A DNA stretch of 64,000 nt, taken from Chelonoidis abingdonii (taxonomy: Eukaryota; Chordata; Testudines; Testudinidae). Of this stretch, positions 1 through 11,227 are shown piece after piece. The stretch spans positions 58,439,121-58,503,120 of the forward strand of contig NC_133771.1 in assembly GCF_003597395.2 (NCBI RefSeq), given 5' to 3'. The number at the start of each line of letters is the position of its first letter. The stretch's first letter is position 1. Both the position numbers and the translations under genes were made by a program. The notes beneath the pieces are model-generated. The model saw only the letters and a list, made by a program, of their open reading frames with translations, was not told the origin of the DNA and did not search any database.

Positions 1-1672
1 GATCAACATTCACCCATGGTACTGGATGATGGAGGAACTCAAATGGTTGAGCCAGGTCCTTTAAATATGTGAGAAATTGTCACATGACTGGAGATGTACA
101 GGGGAATTGTCAACTTAATATTTAAACTTAAAGTAACAAGTTAAAGATGGCTAATAGGACTCAGCCAAATATTCTGGGAAAGACTCAACAGTGAAGAGCG
201 GGTAACTATCGAACTTGTAAGGACCCATTAGTCTAACCAATCGCCCACTAAATCTATACCCCAAATGATCTGGACATATAGATAAGGGAACTAATTTGTT
301 GGGCAAAAACGTGGTAAATGAAATCCCATGAACTTACAGCATGGTAAGTTCTATTGAGGGGCAAAGTTTGAAGGGGTCAATCCAAACGATTGTGGACATA
401 AGTGTACTTAGATTTCCAAAGCGCTTTGAAGTCCCTCACAAAATGTAAATAAGTTGTCATGGGAAAGAGGAAAGTCCTTTAATGGATTGAGAACTAGCAA
501 AAGATGGACAAAGGGTAGAATAAATGGTAAATTTTCAGAATGCTGAGAGGGGTAACTGTTAGTGGCTAAACAACCAAGGGTCAGTCCTAGGACCAAAAAT
601 CCTATTCAACTTATTCAAAATGATTGGAGAAATGGGGGTAAACAGTGAGGTGCAAGTTTGCAGATGATATTAAACTGCTCAAGATAGTTAGGGAAACCAA
701 AGCAGACTGAGAATTCAAAAAATCTCACAAAACTAAGTGATTGGACACAAATGGCAAATGAAATTTAATGTGGATAAATGTAAAGTAATGCACATTGGAA
801 AAAGTTTCAAATAACCCCAACTATCACATACAATGATGGGATAGCTAATTTAGCTACAACTAATCGGAAAGACTCTTGGAGTCATGTGGATAGTTCTCTG
901 AAGACATCACCAGTGCTGCTGCGCAGTCAAAAAAGCAAACAGGATGTTAGGAATCATTAAAAAAGGGATAGGAATAAGACAGGAGAATATCTTATTGCCC
1001 TTATATAAATCCATGGTAGTGCAGGGGCCCACATCTTGATACTGTTACATAGATGTGGTCTCCTCATCTCACAAAAAGATATACTGGCATTAGAAAGGTT
1101 CAGAAAAGGGCAACTAAAATGATTAGGGGTTGGAACGGGTCCCATATGAGGAGAGATTAAAAGGCTAGGACTTTTCAGCTTGGAAAAGAAGGAGACTAAG
1201 GGGGGATTATGATAGAGGTATATAAAATCATGAGTGTGTGGAGAAAGTGAATAAGGAAAAGTTATTTACTTGTTCCCATAATATAAGAACTAGGGGCCAC
1301 CAAATGAAATTAATGGGCGCAGGTTTCTCAAATGCTCAGTTCGTGGAGTATGTACATAAGCTATACTAAAGACAAACCCACAGTAACTGTTTCCAGTTTG
1401 TGAAGGACCCATGGAGCCAGTCTCTAGGAAACAGATAAATGCATGGAGGTAAAGTCCATTAATGTCTGTTAGCCAGGATGGGTAAGGAATGGTGTCCCTG
1501 GACTCTGTTTGTCAGAGGGTGGTGATGGATGGCAGGAGAGAGATCACTCGATCATTACCTGTTAGATTCACTCCCTCTAGGGCACCTGGCATTGGCTACT
1601 GTTGGTAGACAGGCTACTGGGCTGGGTGGAGCTTTGGTCTGACCCAGTACAGCCATTCTTATGTTCTTATAA
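1..1672 (+). mobile_element. CR1 LINE fragment with RT/ORF2 C-terminal remnants
   Basis: A 5'-truncated (by the window edge) CR1 non-LTR retrotransposon. Around 600-780 the decayed frames read as CR1 reverse transcriptase, with the catalytic FADD box at 657-668. At 840-1310 the ORF2 C-terminal blocks are recognisable (MIEVYKIMS and TRGHQMKL types), broken by stops and frameshifts. The 3' end carries the CR1 signature of a GGTAGACAGGCTACTGGGC block, GGTCTGACCCAGTA and a TTCTTATG-type tandem tail ending near 1672. It is non-functional. Confidence 0.85.
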
Positions 1673-1740
1673 TTCACAAGCCAGCTTGTCAAGCTGTATT
1701 GCTCTGCTACAAAACATCAGGGCTTATTGTCATGCTGTAC

Positions 1741-2091
1741 CTATAAATCGGAGATAGGCAACCTCTTGCACATGGCTTGCCAGTGTAAGCGCCCTGGTGG
1801 GCTGGGCCGGTTGTTTACCTGCCGTGTCCGCAGGTTTGACCGATCACAGCTCCCACTGGCTGCGGTTCGCCGCTGCAGGCCAACAGGGGGCTGCAGGAAG
1901 CAGCGCAGGCCAAGGGATGTACTGGCCGCTGCTTCCCGCAGCCCGCATTGGCCTGGAGCCGCAATCCACGCCCAGTGGGAGCTGCGATCGGACAAACGTG
2001 CAGATGTGGCATGTAAACAAACTGGCCCGGCCCGCCAGGGTACTTGCCCTGGTGGTCCGCATGCCAAAGGTTGCCGATCACTGCTATAAAT
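1741..2091. mobile_element. Palindromic hAT MITE with perfect 8-bp TSD
   Basis: The element spans 1749-2083 and is flanked by CTATAAAT at 1741-1748 and 2084-2091. Its two halves are inverted copies around a GC-rich centre: the left end has GGCAACCTCTTGCACATGGC, and the right end has the complement. The family is the same as 28269-28602 and the partial copy at 52628. The 8-bp duplication and GGTCGGCAACC-type termini place it in the hAT superfamily. Overlapping open frames on both strands here are by-products of the GC-rich palindrome and do not look like genes. Confidence 0.85.
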
Positions 2092-2338
2092 TAAATGTCA
2101 CATCTTCATTGTTTATGAAATACTTATGTATCCTATACACTGTGGCTTTCCCTTCTTATCATACCTTTGTGTATACCATACATAGAATATTTGTGTTTAG
2201 TATTTCTCAAGACAGTTCTCTTCAGAAAGCTAGATCAAGTGTGAGACCCACATAAGCAAGACTATTCAAAAATGGAACTTAAGTACCAATCAGGTCTTTA
2301 TGATTTTGGTGTAAAATTGTCATAAATGGCTTCCCCCT

Positions 2339-2379
2339 CTGGAAGGGCCCTTCCAGCCCTATGTTTCTATGATTCTGTG
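2339..2379 (+). mobile_element. Short CR1 3'-tail relic
   Basis: The string GGGCCCTTCCAGCCCTATG followed by TTTCTATGATTCTG is the classical CR1 3' terminus (ATTCTATGATTCT-type repeats). Only about 40 bp survives. Confidence 0.6.
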
Positions 2380-2429
2380 ACAGCCTTTTGTTTTCAGTGC
2401 AGCTGACACCCGGATTTTCAGGTATTCCA

Positions 2430-2550
2430 AATACCTAAGTCTTGTTATCAGAAGTGACTGAGTGACTTAGAAACCCATCTGAGATTTAGGGTCACTCATA
2501 AGTGCCTAAGTCACTTCTGCAAATTACATTTAGACTCTTAAGTCAGTCAG
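2430..2550. repeat. Interspersed repeat with CTAAGTCACTT motifs
   Basis: Repeated and inverted CCTAAGTC/GACTTAG motifs fit a short palindromic interspersed repeat. A related stretch with CTTAGGAGCT and CTCCTAAGTCATTG lies at 47115-47215. Family assignment is uncertain. Confidence 0.35.
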
Positions 2551-4632
2551 ATGTTGCAACACTCAGTGGAAAAATGCCAAAATACCTTTAAAAATCTGGG
2601 CTGAAGTGTTTTTCCACTTATATAACTTGCTGCTTAGGAAGTAGAATGGCCAGAAAATGGAAATAAGTGATAAACATCGTGCCTTATGTAAACGGAAGGA
2701 TAAAGAGGATCTTGAGTGGAAAATTTTAATTCCAGTCATGTAGTGAATAATGTCCATTACAAACAGCATTGTTTAGATGAAATAGTGATAAACTGTGGTT
2801 AGAAAACTACTTGTCATAAAGATTACTTTGAAAAGAAGATGTTAGTAAACTTGGGTGAAGAACTGTTGCATATGACAGCTGTGAAGAGGGGACTGCGTGG
2901 TGCTATAAAGGAATAGAAAGTTAATTCATTCTGATACAGGTTACACCTGTAATATTTACTGATTTTTGGCAAGTTGGGAAAAAAATCTGTCTAAACTAAC
3001 TGATTAGCATATGCACAGAATGGAGTTATTAGGTCTGAAGTATATTTTCCAAAGACTTATAAACGTGTAATAGCTTAAAATATCAAGAACAAAAATAATT
3101 GTTGCCAGCATATCTGGGTAACCCACTTTCTGTAAACTAATATGTTTGTATATGATCTTGGTATGGAAGCTTACAGTGTGGTTTTCATGTTACTTAAATA
3201 AACCCACTCCACTGCTAAGGCACTTCATTTTGAATGTGACTAGATTTTCTTTAAATGAAAGAAAACATACTGGAATTTTTCAAAATAAATTTCAAGATGG
3301 AGTATTAAGTGATTTGATTAATATACTAACTGTACAATGAATGTATATTTATGTAAATATAATGTACTGGATTTCTCCAACCACTTGGAAAAGTGGGAAA
3401 GAAACAAAAAAATTGTAGAAAAGCAAATGTAGTACTGATATTCAGAAGTAACGTGATCCACTCTCACATTTTGAGGATAATGAACAGTGAGCAGTAAACA
3501 GCATGGATTTCCATAGAATAAATCTTACCAGGCTACCAACTGTTTGTTAGTAGAAATTCAGAATTAGCACATGAGAAGTATGCAGTAAATCTAATGCATT
3601 TGGATTTTCGTAAAGCATTTGTTACTTGCAAAATTTATTTAGATTGATTTGAATAGGAATATTTTGGTAGTAGCCAATGCACTGTACAGAGTAAAAGGTC
3701 TGCAGAACAAAAGATATAGCTCAAAAGTGTGCATGCTTGGAAAGACAGAGCTCAAACTGTATCAGCTGTTGGGAACTCCAGATCTATATCTTTTTGCCAG
3801 TCCACACAGCCACAGAATCAAAAGCCTTCACAAATTTCCCACGCAGGTGAGCACTGGGAAAGTATGCCTTCTCTAGTCTTTGAAGTTTGTCCCCAGTTCC
3901 TGTATTCTCTTTCACGGTTCTTCAGAAAATGTCAAGAAAGGTAATAGAAGAGCCAGTCTGAATTATGAATTCTTATCTAACCTCACTTGGGAGCCTGACC
4001 TTACTTCCACTCCTTATCTCCAGTCCCAATGGCTTCCTGGTAGTCCTGGGTAAAGTTGGATGTGGTGTCCCTAAGGCAGCAGGAACAGAGTGAACTCTGT
4101 ACCAAAGGATTTCCTGATTGCATCTTGTTGTGGAATTACTGCAAAATATATAATTTCAGTAAGATAACTTCTGCTTTCATGTTTGGAAGATACAGCCAGT
4201 TGAAGTTTATGCGTTTTGCCTGATTTGTACAAACAAACAAAACCTCACACTTAAATGTGAGAAATCTCTGTGGTCCTTTTCAGCTGGTGTAAATTGGTAC
4301 AGATCCACTGAAGTCAATTTGTCTAACATTCATTGGTTGCATCTTCAAAACCTTTTCTAGGGGAAAATCTTTCACAAAATCTATTTTAAAACAATCTAGA
4401 AAACTACAGTGCTTGGCACAATGCCTAGAAATAGCAGATTCTGAGAGATTTTGGTAGGCCACTAGTTCACTGTGGACACAAGTGGAAAGATAAATTGAAC
4501 TGTTTCAGCTGGTTTGTATCCATGCTGTGACACTAAACTGGTACAGGCTGAAATTGCTTAAACCAAATTTGTTGGTAGAGCTAAGTATATTCTACTCCAA
4601 ATTGAATGCACCTAAACCAGGTACATCATTTC
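2551..4632. other. AT-rich sequence, no gene seen
   Basis: Intronic or intergenic sequence upstream of the first visible SMAP1 exon. Short open frames at 2563-2769, 3146-3340, 3649-3944 and 4280-4462 show no family similarity, and I see no splice-flanked coding block. Confidence 0.5.
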
Positions 4633-4815
4633 TCCTTGTGGATGATAGCTCAGTGGTTTGAGTATTGGCCTGCTAAACCCAGGGTTGTGAGTTCAGTCCG
4701 TTGAGGATCTGGGGCAAAAATCAGTACTTGGTTCTGCTAGTGAAGGCAGGGGGCTGGACTTGATGACATTTTGGGGTCCCTTCTAGCTCTATGAGATAGG
4801 TATGTTTCCATATAT
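4633..4815 (+). mobile_element. tRNA-derived SINE with CR1-like 3' end
   Basis: A tRNA-like head has an A box (GATAGCTCAGTGGTTTGAG) and a B box (GGTTGTGAGTTCAGTCC). It is followed by TCAGTACTTGGTTCTGCTAG, GGGGGCTGGACTTGATGAC and a GGTCCCTTCTAGCTCTATGA tail. The tail copies a CR1/LINE 3' end, as expected for a SINE mobilised by that LINE. The layout matches the pol III SINEs of turtles. It is not a functional tRNA gene because the acceptor stem and 3' half are replaced. Confidence 0.8.
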
Positions 4816-6144
4816 GTGAACTGTTCAAAAAATGTTCTAATCCCTTAGAATGCTTGTAAAACAACAAAATTCTTTTAAGTAGAAAAGACCTAATGGATGT
4901 TTTTCCTCTGTTCCTATAAAATCTCATTTTCATCAAATTATTTTCCTTTTGTATTGTTTGATATTTAAAAGGGTTTATCTTCGTTTTGAAAAATGTATAA
5001 ATCCTTCAAAAGTTGCAGGACATTTCAGCATTAACCGTTCAATATTTTCTGCAAATACTTCTTTACCTTTAATGTTTAAGATTCTTTGTCAGTTTTTCCC
5101 ACAATATTGTAAATATTTTTTCGTTAAATTATCAATCAAAATTTTTGTTCATTTAGTGAAAAATGTTATTTAAGGAAAAGAACACTGACAAAATTTGTTT
5201 GAAACAACTTTTAAGAGATTTAATGCAATGCATGAAGAGCAGCGATTTATTGCTTGTAACAGAATGTGAGAAAAAGCACACACAATCACAAACCACAAAT
5301 ATTAAAAAATAATGAGATTTTAAAATAAATTTGGGTGGGGTTTATTTGCCTCCTGATTTAAGTCTTTAAAGCGTACTTGGGTTACATTTTTGAGCTTTTC
5401 TCGTAACCTGAGAACTAGAAATTAATTTGTAAATGAAAGCTAAGATTCTCACATAATCAGATGTCTCCTGGAATTGGCAATTTAAGTAAAACACCAAATA
5501 TCGCATCTTGCAAAACAAAACAAAAAAGCATAAGTTCACAACAGTACATATACATATAAATGTTAACTCTGTTCCATGGTAGAATGCCACTGATATTTTT
5601 TGTAATCAGTGGGAAAGTTTGATCATGTTGTACAGTATTCCCAAGAGAAACTGAAAACACAAATTCCTGATTTAGGGTTTATCATTTGTGTTGGTTTTTC
5701 TTGTAAACTCTTCTTATTACCAGTTCCTTTTCTGGCCAGTTATATGTGTAATAGAAGAACTAATAAAGCAAACAGTCATATAATTACAACATTTGACAAA
5801 ACAAAAAATCTACTCAATAAAATATTCTTACTGTATTTTTAAAGTAATGAGATTAACCTTCTGTAATATTCAATGTTTCTAAGCAAAGGGGAATATTATT
5901 TAAATTCCATCTGTCTACTTCTTACTAATGAATGCAAGATGGTGCTTTGGTTTTGAGGAACATATGGTAGGGTTGCATTTGAGATTAACCCTGTCATGCA
6001 TTAATGCTTTTCAGAATGCTGTTTTTAGATCTCTGATAATCAGCCTAATTTGAGGCAATGAAGATTGTGCACATTTAGTGCCATTTTAATGTAGCTTTAT
6101 TTTCAAAACAGTTGGCATATGTTGTGGAAAAATCAAGGTTATAA
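4816..6144. other. AT-rich sequence, nothing recognised
   Basis: No repeat family or coding block recognised. Small open frames at 4949-5173 and 5366-5842 lack recognisable similarity. Confidence 0.45.
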
Positions 6145-6514
6145 GAGGCCTGGTCTACACTACGCATTTAAACCGATATTAGCAGCGTTAAACCGATTTA
6201 ACGCTGCACCAATCCACACAACGAGGCCCTTTATATCGATATAAAGGGCTCTTTAAACCGGTTTCTGTACTCCTCCCCGACGAGAGAAGTAGCGCTAAAA
6301 TCGGTATTACCATATAGGATTATGTTTAGTGTGGCCGCAAATCGACAGTATTGGCCTCCGGGCGGTATCCCACAGTGCACCATTGTGATCACTCTGGACA
6401 GCAATCCGAACTCGGAAGCACTGGCGAGGTAGACAGGAAAAGTCCCGCGAACTTTTGAATTTCATTTCCTGTTTGCCCAGCGTGGAGCTCTGATCAGCAC
6501 GAGTGGTGATGCAG

Positions 6515-6759
6515 TCTCAAATCCAAAAAGAGCTCCAGCATGGACTGTACGGGGGATACTAGATCTGATCGCTGTATGGGGAGACAAATCTGTTCTATCA
6601 CAGCTCCATTACAGAAGACGAAATGACAAAGCATTTGAAAAAATCTCCAGGCTATGATACAGAGTTCACAGCACAGTGGTGTGTGACAAGCGTAACGGAA
6701 AGCCAAAAAATCAAATGGACGCTCATGGAAGGAGGGAGGGAGGGGGTACTGAGGACTCC
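6515..6759 (+). pseudogene. Decayed Harbinger SANT/Myb-like DNA-binding ORF
   Basis: The translated blocks IQKRAPAWTVRGILDLIAV, DKSVLSQLH and RRRNDKAFEKISR resemble the trihelix/SANT domain of the Harbinger accessory protein, which helps recruit transposase to element ends. Stops and frameshifts break it, and it runs into the assembly gap at 6760. Confidence 0.6.
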
Positions 6760-6784
6760 NNNNNNNNNNNNNNNNNNNNNNNNN
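6760..6784. other. Assembly gap (25 N)
   Basis: Run of N. Its fixed small size and position beside a GGGAGGGAGGG purine run suggest a placeholder of unknown true length. Confidence 0.98.
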
Positions 6785-9596
6785 TGCGTAGTGGAAATCA
6801 CATGTCGCCAGTGTATAGGTGGATAGTGTTACTTCACTCGCTGAAACGGGAGTACAAGCATTGTTCTGTAAATGTAATTCTTTACAGTCACTTCTACTCC
6901 CTGTTTCCCTCCCCGCCGATTGGGCAGAGCTTGTTCAGCTACCGGCAAGTCAGGTTGGTTGCGGCATCCCTTATCCCCATCGGTGTGCGTACTGGAGTCT
7001 CCCAATCCCCCAAAGGATTCCCCGCATGGAACTGAACGGGGGTAACTTAGATCTGGCGTGCTGCCTCTTGTTAGCTCAGTATATATTAAGCAGAGGAGGA
7101 CACGAGATCGAGATGATGTTCTCAAGAAATCATGGAGCTGTAACTCCGCTATGGGAGACCAAATCTTGATAACCATTCGTTATCACAGTTGACATCACCA
7201 TTGAACCGCCAGCGGTCCAACAGACAGACATAGAACAGCGAGCATTAATGGGTAACGAATTCCAGGCTCTATTCATAGCAAGCATGACTGAGGTTTCAGA
7301 CACCCCGGGTGGGTGTGTGTGCCAGCGTCACGATAACCGGAGCCCAAAAAAAATCGTAGATGGAGACCCGTCCATCCATGGAATGATAAGGGGGAGGCTG
7401 AGGGAGCACCCCAGATTCCAAGGGGTGGGTACTGAGGACCTTCGCTATCCAGCTAAGATCCGGCACTCCATAACGCGAGCAAATTTGCATTCTTGGATTT
7501 GAGCTCCCAATGCTTGTAGTAGCATAGGGTCACAGCGTGGAAAGTCTGAGTGTGTTTCGGATGCTATATGTTTGCTCAGCTTTACACGCCAGCAATGAGA
7601 AAGGTGGGAAAATCGTCTTTCCTTTATTTTTATTGTTACCCGTGTGTCTAACCTGCATTTGCTGCTGGTAGACTGTTGGTTGCTGTCGGCCCTGGTCAAC
7701 TGGAATGCGAAATCATCCTTCCCTACTAGTGCCCCCATATGCAGGTGCCCAGTGGTCCGGTGTCAAGGATCCTGATGCCAGTTGTTCTCGTTGTGGTAGT
7801 CGTGGCCCTATGTAGCTGGGTAGGTGAGGTCCCCGGGGCACCAGGGGGGCGCATGGTGGTTAAATAGGAAATAGCGTCTACGGTATTCGCCCCGGTCCCC
7901 CTGGTAAATCGAGGCTTTTACCGCGAGACTGACGGCTATGCTAAGGAATATCTTCCTCTCATTTTAGCAACTGGGGGTAGGTCGTACGGTCCTTCAGACT
8001 CCGACCTCCCCACTTTCATGATCTAAAAATATCTGTAGGTGCATGGTCTATCATAGACTGGGAGGCTGTCTCCTCTCATTTAGTCATCTTGCTCACTCGA
8101 AATAGCCGCAGGAGGGTGGGTTGTTGGCGCCCCTATTGGACAATACACAGAGTGGATTGATCTTGGCAAGTACATAAATTTCTGCGGGGGATTTCGTTGC
8201 ATGACGCGACTGTGTTGTGGCTCAGTTGGAGTTCTCTTAAGGAACGAGCCACAATCGTGCTCGGTTCTACTAGAGTAATACACGTTGTCCTATTCTAGGA
8301 GAATCTGACTTATTTTCTAGGTAACATAAGGAGGGAATCACCTGGGTGTCATTCCTTTTGTCTTTTGCGCCCGGGCGTACCTTCGTGAGGCCGCCGGAGC
8401 ACCACTGACAGCAGCAGCGTACGAACGACTGATACCGATCTCATCACCAATTTACAGTGGAGAGAGGGGTCCAGAACGCTGGTACCATCCTCTGCTCCTT
8501 GCAAAGGCATAATGTGCTGTGTGTTGCTGCAGTACGCCTCTGGGTCGCCGGCATCAGTCCAATACGTGATAGCTGACAACAGGCAACAGGCTTCATGGTT
8601 GCCATGCATTAGGTGGTCTGCCGGGGGCCATCCAGGGAAAACGAGGGGTGCCAACTTGTTGTTCTGCTGTTGTTTCATCGGAGGAGCGCGCATGAGGTGA
8701 CGACACTTACCCAGAATCACCCGCGACACTGTTTTTGCACCATCATGCACTGGGATCTCAACCCAGAATTCCAGTGGGCAGGGGCAACTGCGGGATAGCT
8801 ACGGGATAGCTACCCACAGTGCAATGCTTCAGAAATCGACGCTAGCCTCGGTACATGGACGCACACCGCTGAATTATTGTGCTTTGTGTGGCCGCGTGCA
8901 CTCGACTTCATACAATCTGTTTTACAAAACAGGTTTATGTAAAATCGGAATAATCCTGTAGTGTAGACGTACCCAGGCAAGCAACATGTCAAGTACATTT
9001 CTTCTCTCAGCTGCAGTGACCCGTGACACAGATCATCTTGTTCTTTACAGCAGTTGAAAAAAGTCCAGGTGTTTATAATTTTTTGTAATAATTTATGCTC
9101 CTTTCCTGAAATATTTAAGGTTAATTGTGATTAATATTCCTAGCACTAATTTATATTTCATTGAATGAAAATATACTCAGTTGTGGAAGCCCTTTTTCTT
9201 CTGTCATTAGATTTTTATTTGAATCCTTGCTGTTCATAATTTTACTTTTGAATATTAATTAGGTTCTGATATTTCTTTTAATTCAATACTAACTAAATTT
9301 TTATAAATACAGCTGCAAATAAAATTAGGTTTATATTTAAGTTTATGGCCTATTTTACAAATGTTGGTCTGATATTGGGGTGGAGATCTTTAGGTCTCCT
9401 CTAACTGCAGCCCACAGTCTGGGGTCTATACTCTATGTAAGCATTTCTATACATACTTTTTCAAGGGATACTTGTCTAAACTGGGAATTTGTAGTCTGCA
9501 GGACCCCCCCAGCCACTGGAGGGTTGTTAGGACATAATGATGAGTTTTTTCCAATCTAAACCACTTCACAAACGTTAACTCTTTTTTGAAATCCTC

Positions 9597-9800
9597 GTAC
9601 TAGGAGGGTGGTGAAGCACTGGAATGGGTTACCTGGAGAGGTAGTGGAATCTCTATCCTTAGAGCTTTTTAAGGCCCGTCTTGGCAAAGCCCTGGCTGGG
9701 ATGATTTAGTTGGTGTTGGTCCTGCTTTGAGCAGGGGCTTGGACTAGATGACCTCCTGAGGTCTCTTCCAATCCTGATATTCTATGATTCCATGATTCCT
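9597..9800 (+). mobile_element. CR1 LINE 3' end
   Basis: Contains GGAGGGTGGTGAAGCACTGG, GGACTAGATGACCTCCTGAG and the terminal ATTCTATGATTCCATGATTC repeat, the typical CR1 3' region. No open reading frame survives. Confidence 0.85.
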
Positions 9801-11142
9801 GTTCATCTCTTTTTTGGTACATAGGGAACATAAAGGATTTTCTAGATTAAGGACATTGGTATTAGTACGTTTCACCTCTGCAAATTTCCTAATCTAGGAA
9901 AGCCCTCATGTGGAAAGGCTCAGATCAGAGCCACAGAGAGAGTCTGTTAAAACCAAGATTAAAATGCAGGATACCCTTGTTCTCAGCCCTATTCCTTGTC
10001 TGCAGCTAGACCACTCTGCTAGCTGTGATATTGAGCAGCCTGTCCTTCCCAGAGATAACACTGACTGGGCAACAGAAAAGCAGATTCAACTATGTACACT
10101 GTTGGGATGAATATAGAAAAAAAAATACTATCCTAAATATGTATTAGAAGAATTTACACTGGCGTTAATGACAGCCTGTGTGTCACTATATCCAGCTGCT
10201 GCAAACTACCGGTAACTTGTGATCCTTCCAGAAATGGAGGGACTCACGGTTCAGGTCTTTATAAATTCCAATAGTGAACCCTGAGTAATTGTTAGGGGAG
10301 GGAAATGTAAGCTACCTGTAATTTTTAGAATGTGACAAACTGTCAAACCTCATGCTCAATTTATATTAGTTTATATTTTCAAGGGTTTCTGCAAGAAAAA
10401 GACAAGAAGTCTCATTTTTTTAAGGGCGGGGGGGGGAGAAAAAGCTAGGATTCTTTGTTTCTAAATCTACCAAATTAAGTGTGCCTATGAACATGGGTTT
10501 TTTTGCAGACCCAAAGGCTACCGCCGTACTCACTAGCAGCTGAAAAGTCTGCCGTTTAATAATATCCTCTTCCTATAGGGATGTCAAATGTGTTTCTTTA
10601 CTAGTCTCATAACCTCCTCCACTTCCCAATTTTTCTTATTTTCAGCTTTTTAAAAGCTTACAAACCTGGCGTGTTTTTCCCACACTGGGAAAACTATATA
10701 GTTAATTTGGTCTAAAAATTAGTCAATAAATGACTCGTGCAAAATGAGTGAGTCACTATTTTACTCAGTAACAGTGATTCCTAACTGTAAATGAGTAACA
10801 GTTACAGTTTAATATAATACTTATTCATTGCGTTTTTTAAATATTAGACTTGTCCTAAACCCAGTAAATAATCCTGTAGTTTATATTGTATTTAGAATGT
10901 TTGTAAAACTGGTGAAAAAATAAGGGTATATTTCAGTTCTTTTTCCTTCCACCTGTCCTCCACATGTACTTCATTCTCATTAGAAAACAGAATCTGTAAT
11001 CAGACTTCAATATGCAAAGTTAGTCTAGAAAACAAATTTTATTTGTGATGTATTCCAGAAATCTTAAAATCCTTATTCGTATGAAAGAAGCCTTGTACAT
11101 CTTAAAACTTACTTATGAGTGTGAATATTTTTCTTTCTAAAG
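9801..11142. other. Intron sequence 5' of the first visible SMAP1 exon
   Basis: AT-rich, with a G-run at 10426-10436. The frame at 9910-10110 shows no splice or family support. I looked here for the Lys/Glu-rich SMAP1 linker exon that should precede 11143 and did not find it. Confidence 0.5.
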
Positions 11143-11227
11143 CCTCAGAAGAAGGAGGATCAGCAATTAGAGCCAAAAGCAAGTCCGAAAAAACCACCAG
11201 AACCTACTATTGATCTTTTAGGACTTG
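11143..11227 (+). CDS. SMAP1: SMAP1 internal coding exon (linker ending in clathrin box)
   Basis: Coding exon of stromal membrane-associated protein 1, an ArfGAP family protein that stimulates GTP hydrolysis on Arf6 and binds clathrin heavy chain in endocytic traffic. The exon follows a pyrimidine-rich tract and AG at 11141-11142 and ends before GTAAGT at 11228. It reads in phase 0 as 28 codons plus one base. The peptide begins PQKKEDQQLEPK, a charged linker as in vertebrate SMAP1, and ends PTIDLLGL; the final G joins AT of the next exon to give Asp, completing the clathrin-box motif LLGLD. The ArfGAP zinc-finger domain of the family is encoded upstream, outside the window. A second AG at 11147-11148 could allow a two-codon-shorter form; I chose the first because the Gln-Lys-Lys context then matches the family. 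Confidence 0.92.

Larger units (their letters stand above)
6145..8975. mobile_element. Large Harbinger element with decayed SANT/Myb gene
   Basis: The left end, GGCCTGGTCTACACTACG (6147), and the right end, GTAGTGTAGACGTACCC (8958-8974), are imperfect inverted repeats of the GTCTACACTA type used by Harbinger elements in this window. Subterminal structures include an 11-bp-arm hairpin (6182-6207) and a 24-bp perfect palindrome (6226-6249). Inside, about 6515-6660 on the + strand decays from a SANT/Myb-like DNA-binding protein (blocks APAWTVRGILDLIAVWGD and NDKAFEKIS). No DDE transposase was recognised. The middle is interrupted by an N gap, and much of 6790-8350 I cannot assign. Short frames at 7248-8750 have no recognised product. 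Confidence 0.7.

Noticed and set aside
1727..2255. Overlapping open frames on both strands
   Set aside because: They lie in a GC-rich palindromic hAT MITE with clear target duplication.
4633..4705. Possible tRNA gene (A and B boxes)
   Set aside because: The acceptor stem does not close and the sequence continues into a SINE body and CR1-like tail.
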